Below are positions 12,701 through 26,842 of a stretch of 64,000 nucleotides of DNA, in pieces. Position 1 is the first letter of the stretch, and each line of letters starts with the position of its first letter. A program made the translations under genes and the position numbers. A model generated the notes under the pieces. It was not told the DNA's origin, made no database searches, and was given only the letters and a program-made list of their open reading frames with translations. Source of the DNA: Rhopalosiphum padi (lineage: Eukaryota; Arthropoda; Insecta; Hemiptera; Aphididae); the NCBI RefSeq assembly GCF_020882245.1, contig NC_083597.1:75680152-75744151 (forward strand), written 5' to 3'.

Positions 12701-15700
12701 CAATATACATCGGTATTTGAGAAGAAGTAATACAAATTAAAAATATATATAGCCATCTAGGAAATATATAGACTTCACGCATTAGCTTATTTTGTCTGGT
12801 GTTGACTTTGTATGTTTAGTAGTACAAAATACAATGTACACCTTTTGTAACCAAATAATCTTAACAAATAATTTTTAGTGAACATATTTATATATTTTGT
12901 AATTTTTGGGCTTAAAAATAATATTTTTGATATTAAGAGCATATTTTGAAAATGAATAGAAAGTCAAGCATTTGGTACATGTTGTTCATAAATTAAGATT
13001 AACAATTATATATTAAACCGTAGAAAATTTATCATAAAGACTATAAAAACTTTTTTTCTTCTTAATAATGACTGGGTATTTCAAATAATATTATTAAAAT
13101 AGAATAAAAAGTTAATCAAATTATTTATTACGTCTGTTTTTGTTTAATATCACGGATAGTAAATGGCAATAGTAAAAAACGATTTATTTGATGTTTTTTT
13201 TTAGTGCATATTTTAAATTATTGGTACCTATATAATTTATAAGTGCATAATAATTATAAATATATTATAATTTTTTAGTAAAATGAAGTCCTTTTGTACT
13301 CTTTTATAGTAAATTTATACTACTTTAGTTAGCTATTGAACCATGATTATTGTATAATATACAATTATTTATTATATTATTATTATATATATTATTTATA
13401 ATTTATATTTATTGTATTAAATTATAAGATTGTATAAACGTTGACAATTTTTTTTTATAATACTGGTAAATTTGGTATTTTCAATCGAACATTTTTTGTA
13501 CTATGTACATAGTGCATATATGTATTCAAATTAATCTTATAGAATATTTTTTATAAGTTATAAGTTATAACTTATAACCTATTATATCGTTTAATCTCTT
13601 GGACGTCTATACCTAGGTATATTTTAGAAGTTTTTAAGTAGAATATAATCAAAATTTGGCAACCTTACCTATTTTATAATATTTTATTACTTATAGCCTA
13701 TAGGTATTCCGCGTTCTATCCATCTAAGTATACATACATAGTATGTACTTTATATTTTTTCCTTCTTCCCACTTCCCACAAGACAAATTAAAGGATGTTT
13801 AATTGTATGCCTAAAGTAATATATTTGAAATGATTACCTAAATGATACCTACCTTGCAATTATAATCGTTTGAAAATTATTTTTATTTTTAATAAATTTA
13901 AATATTCACATAAGCAAACCAAAAATATCAGATATAATGTAAATAAATAATAGTTTGCAAAATAAAAACTTATTTGCATAATAGTCGGAAACTCAAAGAT
14001 ATTATATGGACATGACTGACAGCCCCTTAAACAATATTCTCAGGGATATCATATCTCGAGACGACTGGATTTACCACGCCCTTTTAGTTTTATTCGCATT
14101 TCATATTATAGTTAACGTCGTGTGGGTGTGTGCATGTATGCAAGTACGATGACGGGAACAACTGTATATTATTGTCGTTATAAACTACCGCCGCCGCGCG
14201 CCAATATGATTTGCATTGCTTCACGGTCAGTTATACACATTACGAATTATGATTTCTTGAAATTTTAAAACACAACTATATTACACGTATACGATTATAG
14301 ATGAGATGTATAATCGTCGCGAATGTCTGAAACTCGTCGAATGGTTGAAATTCAAGATTTACTGCAATGTGTAGTCTTTGAAGACTAAACGCCCTGCAGT
14401 GTTCCGGAAAAAATACGTCTTAGCAAATTACTTTATATAATACATATTATAATAATTAATAAATGCGACGTATGTAAGTATAGTAAATATGATGTGATAT
14501 TTTTTTGCATTGCGATTTGTCAACATCATAGTATACAAAATACAGTCTCACCGGTATGCCTTTTCCTGCAGTAAACTAATTTTATTCCCAAACAATATTT
14601 TTGAAACATGATTTTAGAAAAATCATTACTGTATAAATGTATAATATATCCATAGTACAGAACCAGAATATGTAGTTTATATACACAGTTGGTAGCGGTA
14701 CGTATAGCCTATAGGCTAGTATTACTGGCTTATTTTAATATGGTTATAGTGTGTAATACTGTAATGTATGACATATGTAAGAATGTACACTTCATATTAT
14801 TATTATTTTTGCATTATACAATATTAATTATTAATATCTATATACGTAAATAAACCCACAACAGGTAGTTTAGTACATAGTACGATCTTACTTATAGTAC
14901 TCAAGTACTTAATATAATATATAGGTCTGCAGCACTGTTATGTTGGAATAAATATATATTTCAATTGATTTTACTACACATTAATGTTTTAATTAAAACA
15001 AAAAAAAATAATTTAATTTAATTTAATAAATTAATTTTAAACAAAAAATGAAGAAATGTCTATATCATTCTATATCATTAAAAATATACCGTGGGGAAAT
15101 GTCTTTTATATTAAAAATAGAAGAGGTAAATTTTTTTTTGATTTACTTAAACGAAACTAATTTAAATTAAATTAAAAAGTTATAAAGACAAAGATAAATT
15201 TCAATTAACTAAAATAATATGAAAATTGAATTTCATATGATCATTAGAATGTATCATCATGATTCATAAATTGTAATAGGTTTTTTGATTTTTCTAATTT
15301 CTACCAATAATCAGGAACAAAAACTTAAATCATCTGTGTAAATATTTTATCTTTTAAAAGTTGATTTATAATTTCCATCAAATTTAAAGTTGCGGCAGGA
15401 GACGGAGAGCCAAAGACAATAAAGAATTTAGGTGGGCGGGAATGCACGAATATGTATACAGTGGACACTCAGTTTAAACAATAAAAAAAGATAAAAATCA
15501 TTAAGATTTATGATAAATGAACGTATACGGGTATACGATATCGTTAACAATATTGGTACACTGTGTGTGTAACAGTAATGCAGTATAGTGTACAAGGTGC
15601 AGCCATCCCGGTTACTATAATATAAGGTAGGTACTTAAATATATTACACACATCATTTGATGGTTTATATCACATAAAACAATTATGTACAGCTTATAAT

Positions 15701-18700
15701 GTCAATTGTCAATGCAGTTGTATGGGTTATAATGTTATATGCAATAGCAGTACCACTACAGCACTCAAGAATTGTATAGAATAGCTGCAGCATCGGCCAT
15801 CGGGCGTCGGCGCGACAACATTATAGGTAACAACAATTATTTATAATATTATATACTATTTCCGAGTCGTATAATCTGCAAACGAGTACAGGCTATGGGG
15901 TGACGATATAATTTCCGGAACGGAATGACAGAATTTATATTGATGTATAAATATGTATATAATAATATATTATAACTAAATCTATCTGTTATAACTTTAT
16001 AAATAATACGGTCCTTCGTAAAACCGTCGTCTGAGAGAAGCCACATTGTGAGACTATTTTTTAAGGATGTTTTCTGTGTCCAAATGGACACACAGTAAAG
16101 TCTAATGGACACCTAGTGTTCCAAAGTATACATATATTTTTGCAGTAAGTACACCTACGTCCTACACCTACTATTAAACATTACTTATTTTATATTTGAG
16201 TTATTATTTTAAATTGGTAAATACTTGTGTTATAGCAATGATTTACCAGTGGTGTACTTATAATAGACCTTTTTTGACAGGGCTTTGTACCTGAACGTAA
16301 CCCGAAATCCGATACCCGAATTAACTCAAATAAATTGCATAACTTAAAACCTGAATATTATACAACACCGATTGAAAAATGAACACTTGAAATAACCTGA
16401 AATCCGAATTATTAAATCATGTACAAATATTCAGTGGCATATTAATTTATATGTATTTTTTTCACTAAGATAATAGTTAGCATGTTTTGCTTGTTTGAAG
16501 AAAATAATACAGAATTTTGAATTATTATTTTAAAATTAAATGAAATGATTACTAATGACGACAAACATTATATATTTATATTGGTAACACATAATGGGGG
16601 GGAGGCAATAATATTAATAACTTACAAATTTGCTTATAAGTGTTTGTTAAACGTTTTTTTCTGGATTCAAATATATATTTTCAGATTAACATTATGTTAT
16701 AAACAGTTACATGCAAGAAAAAATTATGACTGCAAGAACCAATAATATATTTGATACAAAAAATATAAAATAATCATTATATTTTAAATTTTAATGTATC
16801 ATCAAATTATGTATTTTGTTATTAAAACTTAAATGTATTAAGTATTTATTAATTTTGTGTAACTAATAAGAAATGTTAAATTTTGTTACGTTAGTTTAAA
16901 CTTAAAGTTATGGTATATTTATTATTTTGTAATTAACAATCAAAGAAGACCTAGATTATTGTTTTATTTTATTTCTTAACGTTCAATAATAATAATTGTG
17001 TTGTCTAAGTCTAACTTTCTTAATAAAAAATAACTAAAACAAAAATATAGTGTGTTCTAACTTATTAGTAAAGAATTATTCAAAATATCTTTCACTTTCA
17101 CGATTTTTAAAGATATCGTCCGTTAATTTTTATTCTTTGCCGTCATATCGGAAAACAAACTAATTTCATAATCATCCTCGTCCATCAGTCAACAGTATTG
17201 TTGTTAAAAATTAATTTATCTATGGTTTATTTTTAAAATTATATTCGTGTACACACTTGAACAGAATTAAAACTAAAATAACAATAAAGTTTTACATGCC
17301 ACGGCGACATGTCAGATTTAGGTGCTTGTTTTTGAAAATCAAGTTTTAGAATGCCTAGTTTTAGAATAACAAGATTTAGAAAATCTATATTTTAGAATAT
17401 GAAACTTAGAAAATCTGTGTTTTAGAAAAATGTTAAATGGTGTTTTAGTATTTATCTCCAAAATTCAAAAAGAACAACATGAAACTGAACCAACAATCGA
17501 ATCGTTGATTTCAAATAGAGTATTCAAGAGAATTTTAGAGAACTTATTGCAAATATGTAAACGAATATAGTTGATGATTCTAACTACAATATTTAGATGA
17601 ATTTATGAGACCTATTTCTAATAATCTTAAGTATTAACAATTATTATATTAAAAAACATTTTATATACAAGTAAACAGAAAAAAAAAATTTATTTCTAAA
17701 AATTGAAATTCTAAAAATTTTATTTTCTAAAACTTGGTATTCTAAAATTCGGCATTCTAAAATATGACTTTCTAAAAACTGCCTCAATACCACATGTCAC
17801 GCACTTACGCCTAGTAGACTGTAGACCTTAAAAATTAAAATAAGGGCTGATTAATATTAAGTATTAATTTAATATGATTTTTTTTTATTATATTTGCTTT
17901 AAAAATAACATCTAATTACTACTTTTAATTTGCATTAAAAATTTCATAGTAATTGATATAAAACATGGTTTTTTATTAACCCAAGAATTAACTGTAATTA
18001 ACCCAAATAAATTTATATTTAACCGTAACCAGGAAAGCTCATTAACTCATCATCAAAAACATCTGAATTTTCTTATTAAATCCAAAACTCGTAAACCGAA
18101 TAGATGATTCATATGCAAAGCTTTGATTAATAGTATATCGAAATTCTTGACAAGTTAAGGTACCCTGTAGGTTGTGCAAATTTTTCTTTTTTTCACGTAT
18201 CATTATTTTATAGACTATCCAATTATAATATGTCCAATGTGAAATGTCCACATGTACCTATTAAGACCCAGAACAACTGCTTAACCTACAAGGCCACAAA
18301 CCAATTATTATATGATTTTTTGGACACTTCAGTAGATACTGAATTTATCTGATTTATCATTTAAAAATGCCAATAGGTACAAAACAACAAATTATGTGTT
18401 ATCATATTAGCAAACATTTTTTTTTTATTAGAAGACTGGGAGAATTCGATTTCAAAATATTATTATATTATTACATAATATTTTTTTTAAGTAAAACAAA
18501 CATTTATCTTATTGGTTAAGCTGTTTTGGCATTATATGAACTTCATAGATACATATAAATAATACTAGCTTACAGCAGATGACCATCTCTAAATTCTAAA
18601 CGACTTCAACGTTAGCCGCGTCTGTACTATATATAATATATATAGTATGTTGTAAGTAGGTACTGGTCAATAACGAATTCCTCGTGCGAGCGTTATTCGC

Positions 18701-21700
18701 CATACGAGCAGTATATACTAGCTAGTGGCAGGATAATCTCGGTATAGGTAACAGCCGGTAAGATAAACACGCGTGCAGGATAAATAAATAGAAAAAAGCG
18801 TCCTAATGTGGCGGTGCTAGGACATTTTTTCCCTTGGCATACACCGAGACATCACTGCAGTGGAGGAGAATTTATATATACAATTTATACACACGTACAA
18901 TGTACCTACCTATCTAAATATAATATATATGCCATACGCGTGTACATGTGTGTGTGTGTGTGTGTGTGTGTATAGTTTTCTACGAAATCGATCCACAAAG
19001 GAATATAGTATTGTATAGTCAGTAAGTATATATAATAATATATTATATTGTGCAGCGTGTCTCGTATGGTGTGTGTGTGTGTGTGTGTTTATATGTTGTA
19101 TATGTAGCTGTCCGCACGTCTATAAGAATCCTTGGCCGCTATCGGCAGTGCGTATTATGTATTATATAAATTATAATCATTTGTCAATGACTAACCAAAT
19201 GTTTATACCGCTGTAGTTCTTCTTGAGTTTAATTACCGAATGACATTTTGAGAAAATGTATAATATATTATGTATACATATATTTTGTAATTTACATTAT
19301 ATATACAGTATACACGTGATGGATATAATATAGTATATGTTCACAGTGCTAAAAGATGTCATTAATTATTGAGTATTTAGCTGTGACCATATTTTGTTAG
19401 GTTTTTTTTATTACTATTATTTTAATAATGTTGTAAAAAATTATCAGAAAACCAACTATGATAGAATAATATTATACGTTTTATAAAACCAATTATTTTA
19501 TATAATTTGTATACTCTACGGGTTTTTCAGCTAATATTTAATATTATACAATTTCATTTGATATAATATGTAACGTATATATTTCATACACGAATACACG
19601 AAATACATATACATAATATACCTTATATATAAGCATATATTAATGAAGACGAGGCCGTATTTAAGAATTTTTCGCCTGAGGGCTATTGTAACTGTAAATA
19701 ATTGTCACCCCCATTATCCCACTCAAAGATTTAAATATTGTGATTCCTGTAGATTTTTATTTCTATTCATCTATTTAATTATATTTATAGTTATTTAATT
19801 TATACATTTTGTAGGTCTCCGTTAACACTATATAGTTCTTATTATTTATGATATTTATAAATTCACAACATTATTTGCTTCATATAATATATGTTTTTAC
19901 AAGACACTTTTTTATCCTTAAGAGGACGCAATACCAGCATTTGCTGTCTTCGTCTTACATGCATATAGCATGACAAACTTGCAAACTTGCATGACTATCT
20001 AAAATTAAACATTAAAATATCTAAAAAAAATCCAAAACTAAATCACTGATAATATTTTAACTTTTATGATAAGTAAATATTAAAGCTAACAACACATAAC
20101 GGGTTCTACTGAACTCAAATTTGTTATGATGTACATATGCAAGACGGATATAACACATGCGGGTGTAGCGACCTTTTAAGAAATAATTGTTCACTTGTAA
20201 TATATTTTCCGTTTTTAAATGTATTTAATGTATTATATTATAGTATCTTAGGCTTCAGACCACATTCAGTTAACAACAACAATGTATTAAGTACAGAGTA
20301 GATAATTTTGGAACAGGTTAAATTCGAAATTTACCAAAAATACATTAATTCTAGACTCTAGTTACACCTTACATGATGAATAATTCATACATTTCCATGT
20401 ACTTACTGAATTTTAACCTGAAATTACTACTATACTATATTAAATTCCCACTGTAGAAAATACAGCCTACATTATTTTTGGTAGGAAGTCATGTTTATTC
20501 AAATATTGTAAGCCACAATTCTTAAATTCAAACATACGCTGTTTAACATTTTATTATTTTAACAACATACTTTTTCCTTTGTATATGGTATATACTCGTA
20601 TACTAATTAAGTATTTTTTACCTTCTGGAAATGATTTTAAACATAACGTATCTGTACAGTTGTATACAGACACACTAACAATAATAATCAGAATCCTAGT
20701 AAATAGTAATCAATTTATTAAAGGATGTATGATAAGAGTATATTAAAACCTAAGAGATGTCAGATGACCTATACCCTTAAGCGTGTCTACATACTTGAAC
20801 AAATCTTTAAGCCCTAAAGTTGTTTAACTATATGGTATCAGCAATAAGCCCTAAAGAAACCCTATAAATGTCTTGATATCACTCATGAAACGCCCATAAA
20901 TTAGTGTCTGCGCACGTTTACTCACTCGACATGTCTATATATACATATATACATAAGTACCATTATTACCATCCAACGCTACAGCTTAAAATTTAATATA
21001 CGAGATTTCATATCTTAATATCATAACATTTATCTATATTATACACGAAAACGATTGGCAGGAAATAACTTATACGCACCGATGGTCGATACAGCAATAA
21101 TAAATGATTTCCATCATACGTTTCGAAATAAAGCAACAAATGTTATTCCGTCTGCACAGTTATAATCTATACATAATATATTACATATTATACGTTAAAA
21201 ATACTTCCTAGTTCCTATACAGTTATAATTTACTCATTTTGATTGATAGACGATGATTATATACTTAAATATTATAAGAAAGAAGGCGGCAGAACAATAT
21301 TTTTATTTTTACATATTTTAATATACTTATAGGCTGCGAAATAAGTTAGTAAATTTAATATTTTATATTAATATATATTAGTATAATTAAAATACATAAT
21401 AGATAAATTTGTGTGTATAAAGTGGACGAAGGACGAATCTCCTACTCTTTTTGTTTTTGGAACCTTTTGGACAAACTATGCATTTGAGGACCCTAGCTAT
21501 TTACTTCCACGGTAAGCGCGATCTATATAATACCAACCCTTTTGGCATCGCGCGTCATCGTTCGCAAGTGTATATTGCAATAACATGATGTTCGGTGGCG
21601 AAACAATAAGCTTGATCACCTCTGGACGAACGTGATGACCGTTTCCCAAGGAATACTCACTTATCGGTGCGTCAAGCATATAATAATATATTATATTATT

Positions 21701-22683
21701 ATAAAGCACATAATAAATTATTCTACACGTCAATATAAGGTGCACACGATAAGTCACTATTATTTCAAATTATAATTTAATGTATGATTACTTAAATGTA
21801 AACTATTAACAGACTGTGACTATATTATCTATATGTATAGATATTGTTGGCTTAGAAAATCGTAGAAAAACTTTTGTAAAATAATCGCGTGACTATTTAT
21901 AAAGTGTGCGCCCCCTCGACATAGTCTATGGTAATATGAATAATAGGTTTAATAATATTAATGGTGCCACTTACCGGTGACGTCCAGGTGCTGTAAGTTA
22001 GGGCAGCGGGCGACCAACTCGGAGATGGCCGCGTTAGTGATGTTCGGACTGCCGTGGAGCTGGACGTGCGTGAGCTCGGGACACCGCCTTGCCAACGCCG
22101 TCAATCCCTTGTCGGATATCTTGGTGCCGTCACTGAGGAACAACCTCTGCACCTCGGGACACGCGCCAGTTCTGGTACGACCGCACAGCCGGCGCAACAC
22201 GCACCTGACCGCCTTGTCGCCGCAGGTGTTCTCGCCGCACAGCGCGATCGTCCGCCACAGAACAGGCTCCCACGCGAGGTTCTCCCATCTGTGGCACACA
22301 GCCGCGCACGCGCAAAGGTCCGCGCTGTTGAGGTACGAGAATACCTTGAGCACCAATTCATCTCGAAGCCGATCGAAGTTCGAACCGATGACCGTCCGCG
22401 ACTGCGACCGCCGGTGCTTGGTGGCTGTAGAGTGCAGTGGCAGATTGGCGCAATCGCCGACACCACCGCCGGTCACTAACGTATGGTAACCTTGGTCCAA
22501 ACACGGCGAACTGCACCGTAATGTCGGGCTGTACGTGAAGCTAGTCTCGGCTTCTAGCACCGTGTACGGGTGGTGAAACGGCGCGTTCCGAACGGACGGT
22601 GTAAACTCCAGAGAACCAGGAGACGACCGTCCCAGCTTTGCTAACGGGCATATTACCGGCGATAAACGGCCCGCGTGCGTCAT
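9716..22683 (-). CDS. FBXL7: F-box and leucine-rich repeat protein 7
   Basis: Coding exons in order of translation are 21975-22683, 12296-12475 and 9716-10251. They total 1425 nt and encode 474 aa (human FBXL7 is about 490). Residues 1-100 are low-complexity. The F-box is at about 103-148 (FDRLRDELVLKVFSYLNSAD ... HRWENLAWEPVLWRTI). It is followed by about eleven cysteine-containing leucine-rich repeats (pattern LxxLxLxxCxxVTDxGL), and the end KRCIIEHTNPGFF is the FBXL7 signature. The family acts as substrate receptor of SCF (SKP1-CUL1) ubiquitin ligases. The start is firm: an in-frame TGA lies two codons upstream (22687-22689). A TTTACAG acceptor (exon edge 22703) shows that the leader continues in an unseen upstream exon. 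The introns are 2.04 kb and 9.5 kb, with unusually GC-rich exons against AT-rich introns. Confidence 0.95.
10252..12295 (-). other. FBXL7 intron 2
   Basis: The 2.04 kb intron between the second and third FBXL7 coding exons is AT-rich. It contains spurious open frames (for example 11255-11731, with TATATA runs) and no mobile element that I can delimit. Confidence 0.7.
17305..17810. mobile_element. Element with inverted arrays of TTTTAGAA repeats
   Basis: The left part has six copies of TTTTAGAA-like motifs at 17344, 17359, 17374, 17390, 17405 and 17420 (15-16 bp pitch). The right part has six copies of the complement TTCTAAAA at 17694, 17709, 17725, 17740, 17755 and 17770 (15-16 bp pitch). 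Outside the arrays the termini GACATGTCAG and, inverted, GACATGTGGT continue the inverted repeat. About 265 bp of unrelated AT-rich DNA lies between the arrays. No reading frame and no clear target duplication are visible, so the outer ends are approximate. Confidence 0.7.
18947..18972. repeat. (TG)n microsatellite
   Basis: An uninterrupted TG dinucleotide run of about 13 units in FBXL7 intron 1. Confidence 0.9.
19069..19088. repeat. (GT)n microsatellite
   Basis: A GT run of about 10 units in FBXL7 intron 1, roughly 100 bp from the TG run at 18947-18972. Confidence 0.9.
19922..20175. mobile_element. MITE with ~50-bp degenerate TIRs and TTAA flanks
   Basis: The left end GAGGACGCAATACCAGCATT and the inverted right end AAGGTCGCTACACCCGCATG are about 70% alike over roughly 50 bp (continuing through CGTCTTACAT / CGTCTTGCAT). 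Both sides are bounded by TTAA (19918-19921 and 20176-20179), the target duplication of piggyBac-type elements. TTAA is common in such AT-rich DNA, so the superfamily is tentative. Confidence 0.55.
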
Positions 22684-22703
22684 ACTTCACTCTCAACGTT
22701 CGC
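22684..22703 (-). other. FBXL7: FBXL7 5' UTR segment after a splice acceptor
   Basis: On the minus strand a pyrimidine-rich tract ending TTTACAG stands just before 22703, and an in-frame TGA follows before the ATG at 22683. This points to a non-coding first exon further up (higher coordinates) that I could not locate. Confidence 0.6.
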
Positions 22704-23609
22704 CTGTAAAAATTAAACAATTTAAATAGTCGTCAGTTTTTTTTTCTGTAGAAAAATTTTGATTTAATACGAATATTTAATTTATTTATTTATTTTTGCA
22801 AATACACGAAACTTTTTTCTAAAAGTTGGTCAGTATACTATTATAGTAATTATAGAAAAAGTTGAATTATATCTATCACTTGCATCGATATTTTCACTGT
22901 ATATATAAGTACTTCATGTTATCCTACATTAAACTAAATCATATAATAGTTTATAGCGCGATATAATACGAAAACATATATTATTATATATTAATATTGA
23001 GAGTAATGTATTTTGTTTTAAACATATTTATTTATTAAATTAAATTCAGCATATTATCATCTGAGTGATCTGACTATCACTATATTATTTTATTTTAATT
23101 TATTTAATTTATTTATTATAACCTATATGAATAACAGATTTAACAAGATTTTAAAACAATTCAAATGTAATTGAATTGAATAATAGTCATAATAGAATAA
23201 AAATTGAATTGCATTTATATGTAGTTGCAAGGGATATTTTATTCATATAAACTTAAACTATGTTAGTATAATAAATTGTGTGGTTCATCAGTTGACCGTT
23301 TTCTATCGACTATCTAAGATAAATATTATGAGTATTATTTCGTAAATTATTGGTGATAAAAGCTGTATGAAACATGTAAAATACCGGTGTCGCCTAACCG
23401 TCAAGTAGAATTGCATACAAATTAGGATGTTTGGTGAATCTCTCTTACATTTAAATGTCATCTTAATAAGTACTTACTTATGTAATTTATACGAGTATAT
23501 CTATACTTATGTTATGGTAATAGCTTTTGAGGGTAGAGTGACAGAGGAGCAATCAATTTACATTACTCCGATGTTTTAAAACACCCTTTAAATAATTAGT
23601 AATTGATGT

Positions 23610-24182
23610 GGGCAAATGTAAACTGGGCTCGCGGTTATACCTTTTTTGTTGTAAACTTGGCCCGAAAATTTTAGTTAATAAAAAAGGTTTACGTTGTAAA
23701 CGGCCCGATTATTTTGACACTTACAAAATAAATAGTAAGGAAATATGGGTGAGTGAATACGTCGAACACATAGCTTTTTACTTAAAAAAATAGATTTATT
23801 TTATAACCTTACATGATTACACTATAATTTTACTTATATTTTTACACTATTTTACACTTACAGTTTTACATAAATAGGTACATTTTACTTATATTTTTTG
23901 TACTGAATACTCAAATTAAAACCAACATTGAAACATTTTATCTACATTTTTACAAAATTTTATATTTATTTTGTATAATGAATTTTATACCACGAATAAT
24001 AATATGAAAATGAGAATAATTTTTGGTGATAATGAGAATTGCCTCCTCGTGGTGTCATCTGGGTTATTCTAAATGGTTCTCAAAAATATAATAAGAAAAT
24101 TATACGTTTATTTTTATTCGGGCCGACTTTACACGTCAATCATTTTTACTTGAAAAAACCCGGGCCGAGTTAACAATCACCC
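23610..24182. mobile_element. MULE-like element with inverted TGTAAACTTGGCCCGA motifs
   Basis: The left half has TGTAAACTGGGCTCG (23617), TGTAAACTTGGCCCGA (23650) and TGTAAACGGCCCGA (23695). The right half has the same motif inverted at 24118-24133 and 24161-24175. The termini GGGCAAATGT and, inverted, GGGTGATTGT are similar. Flanks ATTGATGT (23602-23609) and GTTGATGT (24183-24190) match at 7 of 8 bases and look like a target duplication. The 61-codon open frame at 23608-23793 runs through the repeats and is not a convincing gene. Confidence 0.7.
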
Positions 24183-26809
24183 GTTGATGTTACAAGTATA
24201 CAATGATTATCTAATACATTGAGGAATAGTAATAGTAATAGATATAGGTACTCTTCATATTGAAATTTTAATACATTTTTAATTATATATAATACTAATA
24301 AAAAATATGATGTGGACAAGTAAATACAGGTATACATTAAACAGTAAATACTAACCATTTTTCAATATTTCTTTCTGAATTCAAAAATATAATTATTTTC
24401 CGTACATACGAGTATTCTTTCTTTAGTTCAATATAACAATACATTAAATATTGTTATTTTAGATAAATACCTGTACAAAATATTAGTACGGAAACTAACC
24501 GCATCATAAAGAATTCTTATAATATACATACAACGATCGTACTTACATAATATTATATAGTAACTCAACAGTTGTTAGATTTCGTAAATCATTTTTCTTA
24601 CAGATAGATCATAGTTTAAATATATTATATTATCATAAATTAACATGTAAAAAAAAAAATATTTGACTGTCAAAACGTAAAAACATTTAAAAACCTTTCA
24701 AACTAAATATTTATTTATTCTCATTAAATTTACTATATGTTTACCAATTACTATATTTTTGTATTATTTTAATTTTTAACTTTTTGTTTCTGATGTATAT
24801 TTAAGTATAAATAAAAATTTATCAAAAATATATAATAAGAAATTATTAAAATTAAAATGTATAATATATATATATAATTTATTATAATATAATATGATAA
24901 TGAAATCCTTACTAAATAAGTTTAATTTAAAAATAATAAAAATATAAAGTATAATTTTTTTATTATTCAAATTATGAAATTGGTTTAATTTTTAAGACTT
25001 TTAAGTACTAAGTAAATATAAATATAAAACACGAAGAAAATTAATTTAATTATTTTACAAGAATCAAGATTAATTTCTAAAGATACATAAATGTTATTGC
25101 CTTATTAAGAGCTGGGTATTCAAATCCTTTCACTTTATGTCTTCATCACAATTTTTATCATACTCATACATTCCATCACATCTTCAAATCTATTGACTTC
25201 CATAAATTTCTTAATAAGTACCACATTATCACCTATAATATTATACATAATACATGTACTACTCTTAACAATATATTATAATTTTAATATTCCATTAAAT
25301 TTCTGATTTCTGATGCCAAACTAATGTAAATTTCGACGTTTACGCGAGTGATAAATTTTTGTTTCAATCGCTGTCATATAAAATAAATAATATTATAATT
25401 ATTAATTATTTATTACCTATCAGTATATCTATATTCCCCTAAACAGGCAAAATGATTAGGTATTATACATTAGTATTTTAATTTTAATAATCTATTTAAT
25501 ATTAAGAATACATATTATCTATCATATATACTATAAATATAGATAGAATAGTATTTAATGATTAATTAATCATCATGTGGTTTGCTATCCATTATTCCAT
25601 TGTCTTTTATAAATATTAAATATATACGTGATTTTTTGATCTCTGATCAATAAGTATCTAATTTGTAATAACTAATAACTATGGTGATACACTATAGTAT
25701 AGTACGTAAAACACCTATAACAGTCAATAGTATTTAGCTTGTGGGCGGATATCAGCGAAAAGTGGAACAAATTTTGCATACAATAAAAATAACATGAAAA
25801 ACGTGGTAGATGGTAAAATTGAGATTGATTGTTTAATAAGAAATATTGTGAACGGGTTTTCTTCTTTTTTTCCATCCTCGTTGTCGTGACTACGGCGATC
25901 GTGGCAAAGCGACTCATGTATATCATGAGTATGTGCCACCGGAGGCAACTCGGTCTAATGAGAGCCAACCACAAGGGAGTCAACCCAAAGAATGCAGGTG
26001 CCTAAAGGCCAAACTCATTTTTCGCCAGGTTTAAAGATCTCTACCAACACAAAACCCGACAAAAAACACATGTGTCTATATGATAGCGGTTTCTTTATTA
26101 ATTACTGGCTTACTGCTGATGAAATAAAATAATAAAACATCGCGTGGACAATAGTGATCAAGGATATCCTTGGAATTGTTTTTTTTTTTTTAATAATTAA
26201 TCAAAGTTTCTAAAAATGACGCATAATTTTTGTTTATTACTTGTGTTCTACAACAATATTTTAAATTTAAGTTTAAAAATATGCTAGGAATATTATAATT
26301 AAAATATGTTATTGTTTTTTACTATTTTTATTTTAAAATGTTTCTACTAACATAAAAGGATTTACAAATAACTACTTATTTTTACAATGTTATAATATAC
26401 AAGGACTTGCGGTTCCTATTTTCCTACCTATTACAAACTAAGTCAGTGATACAATTTTGGTGTAATACATTAAATAAACAGCGTGCAAATTCTAATTGAG
26501 AACACTCGATATCTTTGTATAGAGCCCTAGCTATAATTTGAATTTTGTGTTTTAATTGGTTGTTATGACATAAAAATACACATTTGTATGGCCTATGAAT
26601 TGTTTTAAGTTAATTAGACATGCACATGCGCAGTACAACTTTTTTTTCTTAAATGGAAAACATTTATTAATTTTTACCTATTTTTTTTAATGAATTTTGG
26701 TAGTTTAACCAACTTTTTAAGTCAAAAATTGACCAATTTACAACAACGCAAAAATAAAAACTATAAATGCGCGCAATTTTCAGTTTTTTTAATTATAACT
26801 CTGAAAATA

Positions 26810-26842
26810 ATTATTCTAGGATTATTCTAGGATTATTCTAGG
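26810..26842. repeat. 11-bp tandem repeat, three copies
   Basis: ATTATTCTAGG occurs three times in direct succession without a mismatch. Confidence 0.9.

Larger units (their letters stand above)
12476..21974 (-). other. FBXL7 intron 1 (9.5 kb)
   Basis: The large intron holds two transposon-like elements (17.3-17.8 and 19.9-20.2 kb), two TG/GT microsatellites and several GC-richer patches (about 14050-14240, 15390-15480, 18590-18860). These patches contrast with the local base composition and could be regulatory DNA; no exon with good splice sites was recognised in them. Confidence 0.6.

Noticed and set aside
17344..17777. Regularly spaced short repeats resembling a CRISPR array
   Set aside because: The host is a eukaryote, the repeat is about 8 bp with ~7-bp spacers, and the second half is inverted; this is not CRISPR organisation.
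21497..21757. 86-codon minus-strand frame near the end of FBXL7 intron 1
   Set aside because: It has a somewhat more balanced amino-acid composition, but the FBXL7 leucine-rich repeats join correctly without it and no domain is recognised.
21977..22489. Open frames of 141 and 170 codons opposite the FBXL7 first coding exon
   Set aside because: They are antisense to the F-box exon and have no similarity or splice context.
23608..23793. 61-codon frame MGKCKLGSRLYLF...
   Set aside because: It runs through the TGTAAACTTGGCCCGA repeat copies of a mobile element, so the repeated peptide is a consequence of the DNA repeat.
25672..25983. 103-codon minus-strand frame with a GC-rich start
   Set aside because: Two overlapping frames read different proteins and neither is recognisable; the base composition, not the frame, is the notable feature.
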